A DNA stretch of 43,000 nucleotides from Candidatus Zixiibacteriota bacterium (GTDB lineage Bacteria > Zixibacteria > MSB-5A5 > UBA10806): contig CP070813.1 of assembly GCA_020344055.1 (NCBI GenBank), positions 1,108,548 through 1,151,547 on the forward strand, given 5' to 3'. The first letter of the stretch is position 1; the number at the start of each line of letters is the position of its first letter. The translations under genes and the position numbers were made by a program. Below the pieces are notes generated by a model. The model was given only the letters and a program-made list of their open reading frames with translations. It did not search any database and had not been told where the DNA came from. Below, in pieces: positions 1 through 6,865 of this stretch.

Positions 1-132
1 CTGCAAAGGAGGTTCAGGCCATTCAGGAAGTTCATAAATGCCAGAAGTGTTGATAGAATTGTCTTCGGATTAACGGCTTATGTGCTGGATACTCGGAAAA
101 ATGAAAATGAACCATCAATTTTACACAATTAA
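1..132 (+). CDS. C-terminal end of an unrecognised protein (5' end outside window)
   Basis: Frame 1 is open from the first base to a TAA at 130-132, giving 43 residues rich in Arg (six in the first 20) with a short hydrophobic patch (IVFGLTAYVL). I do not recognise the family. The basic, aromatic tail would fit the end of a transposase or another DNA-binding protein, but that is only a guess. A 43-codon open stretch can also arise by chance. A good promoter follows 38 bases later, so whatever this is, it ends before the next transcription unit. Confidence 0.35.
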   Translation: MQRRFRPFRKFINARSVDRIVFGLTAYVLDTRKNENEPSILHN

Positions 133-170
133 CTTGACGTGATCAAAATAAGCCAACTCCATAAACCCTA

Positions 171-199
171 TTGACATTGCCTGAGGCGTTGTATATATT
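171..199 (+). promoter_or_regulatory. sigma70-type promoter for the barrel/lipoprotein operon
   Basis: TTGACA at 171-176 and TATATT at 194-199 are separated by exactly 17 bases. The predicted start of transcription is about 20 bases ahead of the ATG at 227. The -35 is perfect and the -10 matches 5 of 6. Confidence 0.75.
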
Positions 200-226
200 A
201 TGATAAAGCGAACAAAAGGAGGATTA

Positions 227-766
227 ATGAAAAAAATTCTACTGTTTGTTTTAATGCTTTCGGCCCCGGTCTGGGCGCAGAAAGACATCTCGGTGGGGCC
301 CTTCGGCGGCTTCAATATTCCTATTCTTCAAAGCGACGCGGGAGCCGGATCGGATTTTGGGGTCAAAGCCAAGTTTTCGCCCATTCCTAAGATCGCCGGG
401 GCCGCGTTTTTTGAAGCCAGAACGTTTGGCGACGCCAGCAAGGAAGTCGTCGGCGAGGAACAGACCATCGACGGAGGGAATGTAACATCGTTCGGCGTGG
501 AAGCGTTGATAGGCAATACCGGTGGTGGTCCCGGAACGCATTTCTACTTTTTCGCCGGCCTCAGCAGCTATAAATGGACCCGGGACTACTGGGAGGACGT
601 GACCGAAGTGGGATTTCACTTCGGCCCCGGATTCGAGGTGGTTTTCCCGGCCAGTATCGGCCTGGAGTTCAGGGCCAAGTTGGAAATCGTTCCTACCGAC
701 GGCGGCGGCTCGCGGAAAAACGGAATCATATTGATCGGCGCAAACTACCATATCGGGTTAATGTAG
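227..766 (+). CDS. Secreted outer-membrane beta-barrel protein
   Basis: The protein has 179 residues: a Sec signal peptide (MKKILLFVLMLSAPVWAQ, cleavage after about residue 18), then alternating aromatic/Gly-rich strands typical of small 8-strand outer-membrane barrels, ending in a strand with YHIGLM. ATG 227 is chosen over an upstream in-frame ATG at 200 because AGGAGG (217-222) lies 4 bases before it and because residues 1-18 then form a clean signal peptide. It is the first gene of an operon with the lipoprotein downstream, whose ribosome site overlaps this stop codon. The ligand or role is unknown; the family is known for structural, adhesion or porin functions. The final residue is Met rather than the usual Phe. 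Confidence 0.8.
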   Translation: MKKILLFVLMLSAPVWAQKDISVGPFGGFNIPILQSDAGAGSDFGVKAKFSPIPKIAGAAFFEARTFGDASKEVVGEEQTIDGGNVTSFGVEALIGNTGGGPGTHFYFFAGLSSYKWTRDYWEDVTEVGFHFGPGFEVVFPASIGLEFRAKLEIVPTDGGGSRKNGIILIGANYHIGLM

Positions 767-776
767 GAGGGTTAAG

Positions 777-1301
777 ATGAATACTAAAACTTTAGCGCTT
801 GCGGCCCTCCTAATCGCAACTTTGATTATTGGATGCGGCATAATCACCGGTACTTTTACGATTGTATACGAGGTCGAAGGTTTGATCTCGTCTACTCAGG
901 CGGACCTCCAGTATGAATCCATCGATCTAAACACCATAGACGATTACCAGAAACACAAAGACAAGATAAAATCGGTGGATCATGTCGCCGTCGTGGGAAC
1001 CGTATTTAACTACGGAAACACACCGGTTTCCGGCGAGATATGGCTGGCTTATTCAGACACACTGGACACGCCGGCGGAAGTAAGAAGTGTCGGCACCAGA
1101 GTTTTCGTTTCGCCGGTCATTGAGCCTAGCGAGCTTTTAGAAATTGAATGGGAAGACGGTCTATCTTATATAGAAAACTTTCCCGCGATCCAGGACGCCG
1201 TTGAAGCAGGGGTGTTCGTGATCTATGGCCTGGGCGATTCGCAATTCTTCTATGTGGTAATGGACATAGATATCATCGTGACCGTTACCGCAGGTTATTA
1301 A
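777..1301 (+). CDS. Putative lipoprotein
   Basis: The protein has 174 residues. The N-terminus is a hydrophobic stretch ending in a lipobox-like IIGC (Cys20), so it is probably lipid-modified and membrane anchored. The rest reads as a beta-rich domain with alternating hydrophobic residues (VDHVAVVGTVFNYG, VFVIYGLG). No family was recognised. AGGAGG at 765-770 overlaps the TAG of the upstream barrel gene and sits 6 bases before the ATG, so the two are translated from one message and their products may work together in the outer membrane. Confidence 0.75.
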   Translation: MNTKTLALAALLIATLIIGCGIITGTFTIVYEVEGLISSTQADLQYESIDLNTIDDYQKHKDKIKSVDHVAVVGTVFNYGNTPVSGEIWLAYSDTLDTPAEVRSVGTRVFVSPVIEPSELLEIEWEDGLSYIENFPAIQDAVEAGVFVIYGLGDSQFFYVVMDIDIIVTVTAGY

Positions 1302-1320
1302 TCGGTAATCTCGAAAAATT

Positions 1321-1355
1321 AAAGCCCGGTGTCAAATTCGATGCCGGGCTTTTTC
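1321..1355. terminator. Bidirectional rho-independent terminator
   Basis: AAAGCCCGG (1321-1329) pairs with CCGGGCTTT (1344-1352), with a 14-base loop, followed by T's on the plus strand. Read from the other strand it ends in TTTAATTTTT. It lies between the converging lipoprotein gene and the PEP carboxykinase gene and can stop both. Confidence 0.85.
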
Positions 1356-1374
1356 TATTATTAACCAGGGATAA

Positions 1375-3240
1375 TTAACCGTCTCTAAAGCTTCGCGAAG
1401 GTCTCTTCACGGGCGGTGTATCCGAGAAAATGGAGCGCGGAACCGAAATATCAACCTTTAGCTTCTCTTCTTTCGTCTCGGGCTTCAACGCGGGGATTCC
1501 TACCGGCCTGGCTTTCTTTTCCGGGGCGATGGAAAACGATTCCTCGGCCGCTTTGATGATATCCTTGTCCAGCCCTTCCTCGATAATCTCCTCGGTAAAC
1601 TTCCGGCGCCCGTCCACCAGATCCGTAAGATATTTATCGATCTGCTCCCGGGAATAGTAGTTATAAGGATTGTAACGGGAAAGGTCGCCGCCTTCGCAAG
1701 CCACGATCCTCTCGGTGCCGAAAATACCGCGCTCATATTTATTGGTTCCCCTGAGGTCGCCTCTTTGAATGGCCGCCATAAGATTTATGGGAACACGCTC
1801 TACGTTGCGGATAACGTTTTTCACTATCCTGCCGTCCTCTTCGTATTTCTCCAGGATCTCCCCCATACCGCCGGTATTGTATTGGAAAAAATGAAGCTTG
1901 TCCGGGAATCGTTCCTTCAATCCCAGCAGAATTTCCCGGAACCTGTTCACCTTGAAAGCCCGGGAACCGACTATAAAGGGATCGGTGCCCACCGTGCGCA
2001 CCGACTCGCCCGCCTTGGCTGGTTCCGACGCGGCGCTGTGCGATGATTCCCCCCAGAGATAGGCCAGAACCGCCTGCTCCAGGCTGAGTTTCTGTGCGAA
2101 AGACATGATGGTGTTGCGTCGGGTAATGAAGGCGAATACGAGGCCGTCCAGCTCTTCAAGGGGCGGCAGGTTAATGCTGGGCGAGGCTATACTGACCAGT
2201 CTCCTGCCCGGTTTTATCCTGAGCTTATCTTTGCGTATCACCGCCCTGCCGTTACCGCAAAGCTGCTCATCGAGAAAATCAGGATTACCTGCGGAATCGA
2301 TCATGACATTCTCGTAAAGCGCGGACTTGTCTATAAGGGCGTAATACATCGCCTCCTGCATCCGAACATCGACGTCGGTCTTGACAAAAAATCCTCTCTC
2401 GGTACCCCAGGCCGACCCATCGCGGCGCAGCCAGACGATATCGTCCTGGGTAACCTCGGTACGTTCTCCCTCTTTATGATTCAATCCCAGCTGATGACAT
2501 GACCAGGTCGATTTGCCGGTCGCCGACAGCCCGAAAAGCAGTACCCCGAATCTTTTCAGCTTGCCGGATATCTGATCTTTGACATAGACGATCTTGGTGC
2601 CGGCGTGTAATCCCAGCATGCCCCGTTGATCGGCGGTCCACATGGACTGCCGCAGGAAACCTTTCTTATCCTCCCCCATGTAATCGGTGCCCAGGGCGAT
2701 ATTGATATTGTATTCGGGCAACGCCAGAACCTGCTGTCTTAGAGAATGCTCCTCTGGAATATGGATCATGGTGAATTCCGGGCCGGGTTTCTTGGACGAT
2801 GGTTTCGCAAGGGTATTTGCCCACATATAGGCGATCCGATAGTTCTTCTGATCGGCGACGGAAAAATAGAGGTTGCATATGGGATTATACTCCGGGTTGT
2901 CGCCCATCTGCCGCCGGACATGGATAAATGGCAATGTCTTCATAAGCTGAAGCACTTTATGTAGTTCCTCTGGGGCGTTGCTGATAATCTCCCGCATAAG
3001 GGGAGTTGTTTTGGTCAGCCTTATTTCAGGCGAACCGAGGTATACCGTCTTCGGCCCGATTCGGCTGGAGACCGCCGACCGCCAACCGTAGGAACCGAAT
3101 TTCGAACGGGTCCCGGTGTTGATGGCTAGCTTGCGATGTTTCCGCATGGAATACGATCTTATATTATCGCCCTTGAGAAGGGGTCTCAGATTCTCCGCGA
3201 ACCGGCGGTAGGCCGCCTCATCGTAAAGTTGCGAATTCAT
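1375..3240 (-). CDS. pckA: Phosphoenolpyruvate carboxykinase (ATP)-like protein
   Basis: PEP carboxykinase (ATP) converts oxaloacetate and ATP to PEP, CO2 and ADP, the first committed step of gluconeogenesis, in the cytoplasm. Recognisable blocks: an arginine-containing substrate loop near residues 42-48 (TGTRSKF), the GEDKKGF segment near 189-195 (kinase-1b region with metal-binding Lys), the P-loop GLSATGKST at 237-245, an Asp-Asp metal site (TQDD) shortly after, and MIDSAGNPDF. At 621 residues it is longer than the usual ~530-540, because of a hydrophilic Lys/Pro-rich C-terminal tail of about 60 residues. The motifs are spaced or spelled unlike the E. coli enzyme, so this is a divergent branch and could have altered activity. 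ATG start with AAAGGA upstream; single-gene unit. Confidence 0.8.
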   Translation of the reverse strand: MNSQLYDEAAYRRFAENLRPLLKGDNIRSYSMRKHRKLAINTGTRSKFGSYGWRSAVSSRIGPKTVYLGSPEIRLTKTTPLMREIISNAPEELHKVLQLMKTLPFIHVRRQMGDNPEYNPICNLYFSVADQKNYRIAYMWANTLAKPSSKKPGPEFTMIHIPEEHSLRQQVLALPEYNINIALGTDYMGEDKKGFLRQSMWTADQRGMLGLHAGTKIVYVKDQISGKLKRFGVLLFGLSATGKSTWSCHQLGLNHKEGERTEVTQDDIVWLRRDGSAWGTERGFFVKTDVDVRMQEAMYYALIDKSALYENVMIDSAGNPDFLDEQLCGNGRAVIRKDKLRIKPGRRLVSIASPSINLPPLEELDGLVFAFITRRNTIMSFAQKLSLEQAVLAYLWGESSHSAASEPAKAGESVRTVGTDPFIVGSRAFKVNRFREILLGLKERFPDKLHFFQYNTGGMGEILEKYEEDGRIVKNVIRNVERVPINLMAAIQRGDLRGTNKYERGIFGTERIVACEGGDLSRYNPYNYYSREQIDKYLTDLVDGRRKFTEEIIEEGLDKDIIKAAEESFSIAPEKKARPVGIPALKPETKEEKLKVDISVPRSIFSDTPPVKRPSRSFRDG

Positions 3241-3389
3241 TTTCCTTTCCGTACTTAACCAGTTTTAAAACGCGGCCGCTTCATAAAGGTAACGATTTTG
3301 CGGCCATAATAGCTTGAGAAAAATTACACAAACTCCATGCCCAAAGCAAGAGGATTCGTTAATCACGAATTATGGAGAGTGCCGAAGCT

Positions 3390-3424
3390 GTAGGTCCGGG
3401 GTTTATCCCCGACGCCAGGCCTAC
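3390..3424. repeat. GTAGG...CCTAC palindromic intergenic repeat
   Basis: The element begins GTAGGTCCGGGG and ends GGCCTAC. Inner arms GGGG and CCCC around TTTAT form a hairpin. Its core reappears in reverse orientation at 10004-10029, so it is a dispersed family. Confidence 0.6.
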
Positions 3425-3445
3425 TATAATGTATTACCGCAGGAT

Positions 3446-3679
3446 TTATTTCCTCGTCAGAAACTCCATAACCCTGTTGATCACATCGGTGGGGCACTGG
3501 CCGGTACTGGTCATATAGATTCCGCAGATGATAAAACCTATGGCCACGATGAACAGCCAGATCGAGAGGATAACGCCAAAAAGCCTCATTCCGCCCTCGG
3601 ATTTGCGGGACGAAAACAGCACAAAATATCCTACCGTAACCCAGAATGTAAACGGGATCAAAGAACACCAGAAACACAT
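3446..3679 (-). CDS. Small two-helix membrane protein
   Basis: The protein has 77 residues with two hydrophobic segments (about 5-23 and 32-55) joined by a short basic loop (SSRKSEGG), and a soluble tail (QCPTDVINRVMEFL). The start is well fixed: AAAGGAGGG lies at 3686-3694, 6 bases before the ATG. The first residues contain two Cys (MCFWC) and there are further Cys near 52 and 62. No family was recognised and no operon partner is obvious. The product is expected in the inner membrane with both ends on the same side. Confidence 0.65.
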   Translation of the reverse strand: MCFWCSLIPFTFWVTVGYFVLFSSRKSEGGMRLFGVILSIWLFIVAIGFIICGIYMTSTGQCPTDVINRVMEFLTRK

Positions 3680-4046
3680 AATAGACCCTCCTTTCCTACG
3701 GATCTGCAGGACGGGACAATAAAATCATGCCCAAACCTAATGGCGGGGGGCGGTTCTGTCAATAGAATTAGACAAGGACGTAGGTTGGGGGCTTGCCACT
3801 AATAACCTGGCCGCGGTGCCGCAGGTCGAGGGTTTTTTCCCCGGCAGTATGCGCTAAAGATTCCGGATCGCTACCTCGAATGATATCAATGCCTTTGGGT
3901 TGTCAATCGGCCACTTATATTAAATATAATTATATAATTTGGTTCGATTAATATAAAAAATACTTGACTTAAATACTCAACACAAGTTACTTAATTTTTG
4001 CTCGCTAAAAAACTGGTAAAAAAATTTTTTATGGAGGAACGCCGAA
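3680..4046. other. Intergenic region at the left edge of an AT-rich island
   Basis: These 367 bases hold no convincing gene. The left part is GC-rich with imperfect inverted copies of GCCCAAACCTA (near 3729) and TAGGTTGGGGGC (near 3781), probably a decayed palindrome. From about 3910 the sequence turns strongly AT-rich. Possible promoters for the TIR gene are TTGTCA at 3900 with TATAAT at 3925-3930 (19-base spacer) and TTGACT at 3964 with no good -10; neither is convincing. Confidence 0.5.
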
Positions 4047-5348
4047 ATGGTTAAAGAGGATTCTAACAAGATCAAACTGTTTTTGAGTTATTCTTCTCAA
4101 GGTAAATTCCAACAGGATTTCGTGAAGGCTATATGCGATTCCAATATCATGAAAGGCAAGATTGAATTCATAATGGATATTGACGGAAAGGCGTTTCTTC
4201 CAGGAGAGAATTGGAAAACTTGCTACAATGAAATAGTCAACAAAAAGAGAACGGGAATACTATTCTTTTTATCTCCTGAATTTCTCAAAAGTGAACCCTG
4301 CAAACATGAATTGGATAAGGCCGGTAAGTTCCTCTATCCAAGAGGAGTACCGCTTATCCCCGTCAAAATTAAGAATTGCAAAGTACCGCCGCCCTTTATT
4401 GATGCGACCATATATGTAGACATGGTAAAATTATTTAGTATCTTCAAATCGCGAAAGGGGGAAATTAAAGATATTCAGGAACTTAAGGGCAAACTAAAAG
4501 ACCTGATAAAGAAAATTATTAAGGTCGTAGATAAATATGAAAATAAAATCATCGTACATCGTGTAATCAATGAAAACGATCCCCTTTTAAAAGAATCTCA
4601 AGATTTATTCGAGGAATATCCCAAAAATTATAGAGATAAATTTAAGGATGTTTGTCAATGGATATTAGAAAGCGCCAATAGAATATCCGGATATTATGTT
4701 CATGAACACTATTATATAGCGTACTATCGCGCTACTCAAATTGGCATATTATATGCCACTTACTATCCATCGGATGAACATAACAAAGGATATTGCTTTA
4801 TATACCCCTTGATTATTAAAAGCGGACTTGATAAAGATCTTATTTCTGCAGCGTCGGAATCATTAATGAAAAAACTTACAGGAAACTTAAATAAAGTAAG
4901 GAAAGATCAAATGCTATACCTGACCGAGCTGCCCTTTGCCAAAAATGAAGAACGAAATATTATCGAGGAATGCATTAGAGGATGGGAAAATCTAACAAGT
5001 TGCAAACTTGGATGGTACAAAAACATTAAGTATTATAGTCCCGATATACGCGAGCTTAGAGATGAGATACGCCGGAACAATAAGAACGGATACCGTCCTG
5101 ATGAAATGTGTCTGATTGTCTATAACCCGGAAAATTACTATAATCAATTAACAATAAACGCTTTTGATGATATTTTAAAATTTGTGTATTTTGTATACCA
5201 GGGTGAAGCATACGTTAATCCATTTTGGCATGAAGACTGGTTCAAATGCATATGTAAATGGTACATGGAAAGCACCAACCTCCTTCCCGATAAGATAAAA
5301 ATCGAAAAATTCAATCCGGGAGATATCAAGAAAATATTGAAGAATTAG
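4047..5348 (+). CDS. TIR-domain protein with acetyltransferase-like C-terminal half
   Basis: The protein has 433 residues. Residues about 9-125 form a TIR domain: LFLSYSS (11-17), FIMDIDGKAFLPGE (41-54), GILFFLSPEFLKSEPCKHEL (70-89) and a strand PLIPVKI. Glu88 falls at the position of the catalytic glutamate of bacterial NADase TIRs. A Lys-rich linker (134-165) follows. Residues about 170-300 look like a GNAT-type fold (YYIAYYRATQIGILYATYYP, 222-241), but the usual R/Q-x-x-G-x-G acetyl-CoA loop is replaced by SGLDKDL, so it may bind something else or be inactive. The remainder (300-433) was not recognised. GGAGG at 4033-4037 supports the start. The gene is AT-rich against its surroundings and is followed 5 bases later by a canonical GNAT gene. 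TIR proteins act as NAD+-cleaving effectors or signal makers in phage defence; that role here is inference. Confidence 0.75.
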   Translation: MVKEDSNKIKLFLSYSSQGKFQQDFVKAICDSNIMKGKIEFIMDIDGKAFLPGENWKTCYNEIVNKKRTGILFFLSPEFLKSEPCKHELDKAGKFLYPRGVPLIPVKIKNCKVPPPFIDATIYVDMVKLFSIFKSRKGEIKDIQELKGKLKDLIKKIIKVVDKYENKIIVHRVINENDPLLKESQDLFEEYPKNYRDKFKDVCQWILESANRISGYYVHEHYYIAYYRATQIGILYATYYPSDEHNKGYCFIYPLIIKSGLDKDLISAASESLMKKLTGNLNKVRKDQMLYLTELPFAKNEERNIIEECIRGWENLTSCKLGWYKNIKYYSPDIRELRDEIRRNNKNGYRPDEMCLIVYNPENYYNQLTINAFDDILKFVYFVYQGEAYVNPFWHEDWFKCICKWYMESTNLLPDKIKIEKFNPGDIKKILKN

Positions 5349-5353
5349 CTCGA

Positions 5354-5893
5354 ATGAGTTATAGTCGGAACAAGATGCCGATATATATCAGGAAAATGAC
5401 GCCTGACGACATTGCCGCCGTCGTTAAAATTATCAGGGAACATGAAGATTTTGACGGCGATTGTTCTCAGGATTATTATGATGGCTATTTCGGCGACTCG
5501 AAAAGAACAGAATCCTCCCGCGAAGAAAATTTCGTGTCGTATGATTCTGAAAGTGGGCAGGTAATCGGCGTGTGCGGTTTTTGTCCCGACAAATATGACA
5601 CTCCCAATATCCTGTGGTTAAACTGGTTTTATTTGAGTGAAGACTATCGCGGTAAAGGGATTGGCGTCAATTTGTTGGAATTTACCATCAATAGGATACT
5701 AGATATGAAAATTAGTAAAGTATATCTTGATACCTCAAGCTATCATTCATATGCAAAAGCTATTCAATTGTATAAAGATTTCGGATTCGGAATTGAGGGG
5801 GATTTGAAAGATTATTACGGCAAAGGTGAAAATTTCCTGATTATGGGTCTGGATCTGAATCAATATAAACAGAAAATGGGGATCTCTCAATGA
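5354..5893 (+). CDS. GNAT-family N-acetyltransferase
   Basis: The protein has 179 residues. GNAT enzymes transfer an acetyl group from acetyl-CoA to an amine on a small molecule or protein. The acetyl-CoA loop is intact at residues 98-104 (YRGKGIG), preceded by the strand NILWLNWFYLSEDY and followed by the helix NLLEFTINRIL. The C-terminal strand/helix KVYLDTSSYHSYAKAIQLYK and GFGIEG are typical of the fold. It starts 5 bases after the TIR gene, so it is almost certainly co-transcribed. Neither ATG 5354 nor ATG 5375 has a clear ribosome site; 5375 gives the more usual short GNAT N-terminus (MPIYIRKM). The substrate is unknown. Base composition is closer to the chromosome average than that of the TIR gene. 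Confidence 0.8.
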   Translation: MSYSRNKMPIYIRKMTPDDIAAVVKIIREHEDFDGDCSQDYYDGYFGDSKRTESSREENFVSYDSESGQVIGVCGFCPDKYDTPNILWLNWFYLSEDYRGKGIGVNLLEFTINRILDMKISKVYLDTSSYHSYAKAIQLYKDFGFGIEGDLKDYYGKGENFLIMGLDLNQYKQKMGISQ

Positions 5894-5993
5894 ATCTGGA
5901 GAAAAACCGGGTAACTCACAGCTTGCTGTGGGAAATTATACAAGAATGATAATATTTCAACTTACCCGCACCAGGGTGTGGGCACCCCGTAGA

Positions 5994-6185
5994 TTATGCA
6001 AATACCCTCAAAAACGAATAGATCATATAGGCGATAGCGAGAGCTTTACCCAATATCTTCAGGAACTCCCAGAAATCGATACCCTCCTCCTTGGGCGGGT
6101 CCTTGATGCGATACTCCTCTTCAGGCTCCTTGTACTTCGCCATCACTTGGTCGTAAAACTCGCTATCTATCAGGGTCATGGGCAT
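5994..6185 (-). CDS. Small protein with C-terminal membrane anchor
   Basis: The protein has 63 residues: an acidic, Lys/Pro-rich N-terminal half (AKYKEPEEEYRIKDPPKEEG) and one hydrophobic segment at the very C-terminus (about 38-60), giving a tail-anchored layout. Codon use in the acidic half is GC-rich and gene-like. The start is uncertain: ATG 6185 or ATG 6179, with no Shine-Dalgarno site. A TATATT (6190-6195 region, minus strand) lies a few bases before the ATG, which could mean a leaderless message. No family was recognised. It lies between the GNAT and nuclease genes but on its own strand relation it need not belong with them. Confidence 0.45.
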   Translation of the reverse strand: MPMTLIDSEFYDQVMAKYKEPEEEYRIKDPPKEEGIDFWEFLKILGKALAIAYMIYSFLRVFA

Positions 6186-6214
6186 GGCTAATATAATAAA
6201 CAATTACTATGTTT

Positions 6215-6239
6215 GTCGGGTTTCTCATTACATTCGGAA
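6215..6239. repeat. Internally deleted copy of the 9045-9100 palindrome
   Basis: GTCGGGTTTCTCATT followed by CATTCGGAA matches the two flanks of the reverse complement of 9045-9100, but the inner hairpin (GTCCCGC...GCGGGAC) and the last arm are missing. It has the form of a solo remnant of the family. Confidence 0.55.
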
Positions 6240-6259
6240 AGACATCCAAAACTATTTAC

Positions 6260-6814
6260 CTATAATTCCCATCCGATACAGCGTACCACCTGATGTTCGG
6301 GGTGAACCAAACCGTTATAACATGATTCAATCCTCTGGCCTAATTTAATTTTTACAACTGCTTTCATTAAAACTTCAAATGAATTTATCAAAGGATCCAA
6401 GCTGATCTTCGCAGGTTTATGTTCATATCCTATTACAAATAATCCCTTATGTTTGTATTCAGTTAATTCTATTAATTTCATTGCATCACCTATTAAGCTC
6501 GTGTTTCCAGCATAAGGGTGCAATAAATTAACCGACCAATTCTCAGCCTCTTTACCATTATCGCCAAAAGGACGCACAATTTTGAACTCTATTGCCCACT
6601 CATATCCGATTTCTAAATCAGGGCATCTTCTCGTCTTTGCCAAAATCCCGCTTCTTGATAATTTTCTTGATATTATTTTTACAATCTGCGGTTCGCCATA
6701 TGGTCCAATACCAGGCTTAAATTTTTTAAAACGAGGATATTCACTATCGAAATCCTTTAGTATTTTGGCGATTATTTTAACAACATCATTATATGATAAG
6801 TTCACCTTTATCAA
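6260..6814 (-). CDS. PD-(D/E)XK nuclease-like protein
   Basis: The protein has 184 residues. A PD...EXK signature is visible: Pro65-Asp66, then Glu76-Phe-Lys78 (IEFK) after a beta-hairpin-length gap, as in restriction-endonuclease-fold enzymes. Downstream are a helix (SLIGDAMKLIEL) and a strand (HKGLFVIGYEH) expected for that core. The start is TTG at 6812-6814: AGGAGG at 6821-6826 (minus strand) sits 6 bases upstream and no ATG is near. The gene is AT-rich and stands alone, with no methyltransferase or specificity subunit beside it, so a classic restriction-modification pair is unlikely. It may be a solo nuclease of a defence island or a domesticated one; family assignment is by motif only. 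Confidence 0.6.
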   Translation of the reverse strand: MIKVNLSYNDVVKIIAKILKDFDSEYPRFKKFKPGIGPYGEPQIVKIISRKLSRSGILAKTRRCPDLEIGYEWAIEFKIVRPFGDNGKEAENWSVNLLHPYAGNTSLIGDAMKLIELTEYKHKGLFVIGYEHKPAKISLDPLINSFEVLMKAVVKIKLGQRIESCYNGLVHPEHQVVRCIGWEL

Positions 6815-6865
6815 TTAGTACCTCCTATTCAATACTGCAAATAGCCTTTATATTTTATATATTCC

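Noticed and set aside
3314-3802. A long open frame on the plus strand across the small membrane gene
   Set aside because: It has no ribosome site, reads through repeats, and the minus-strand small gene has a strong start and membrane pattern.
4031-4054. Seven-codon ORF overlapping the TIR start
   Set aside because: ATG 4031 has no ribosome site of its own; probably incidental.
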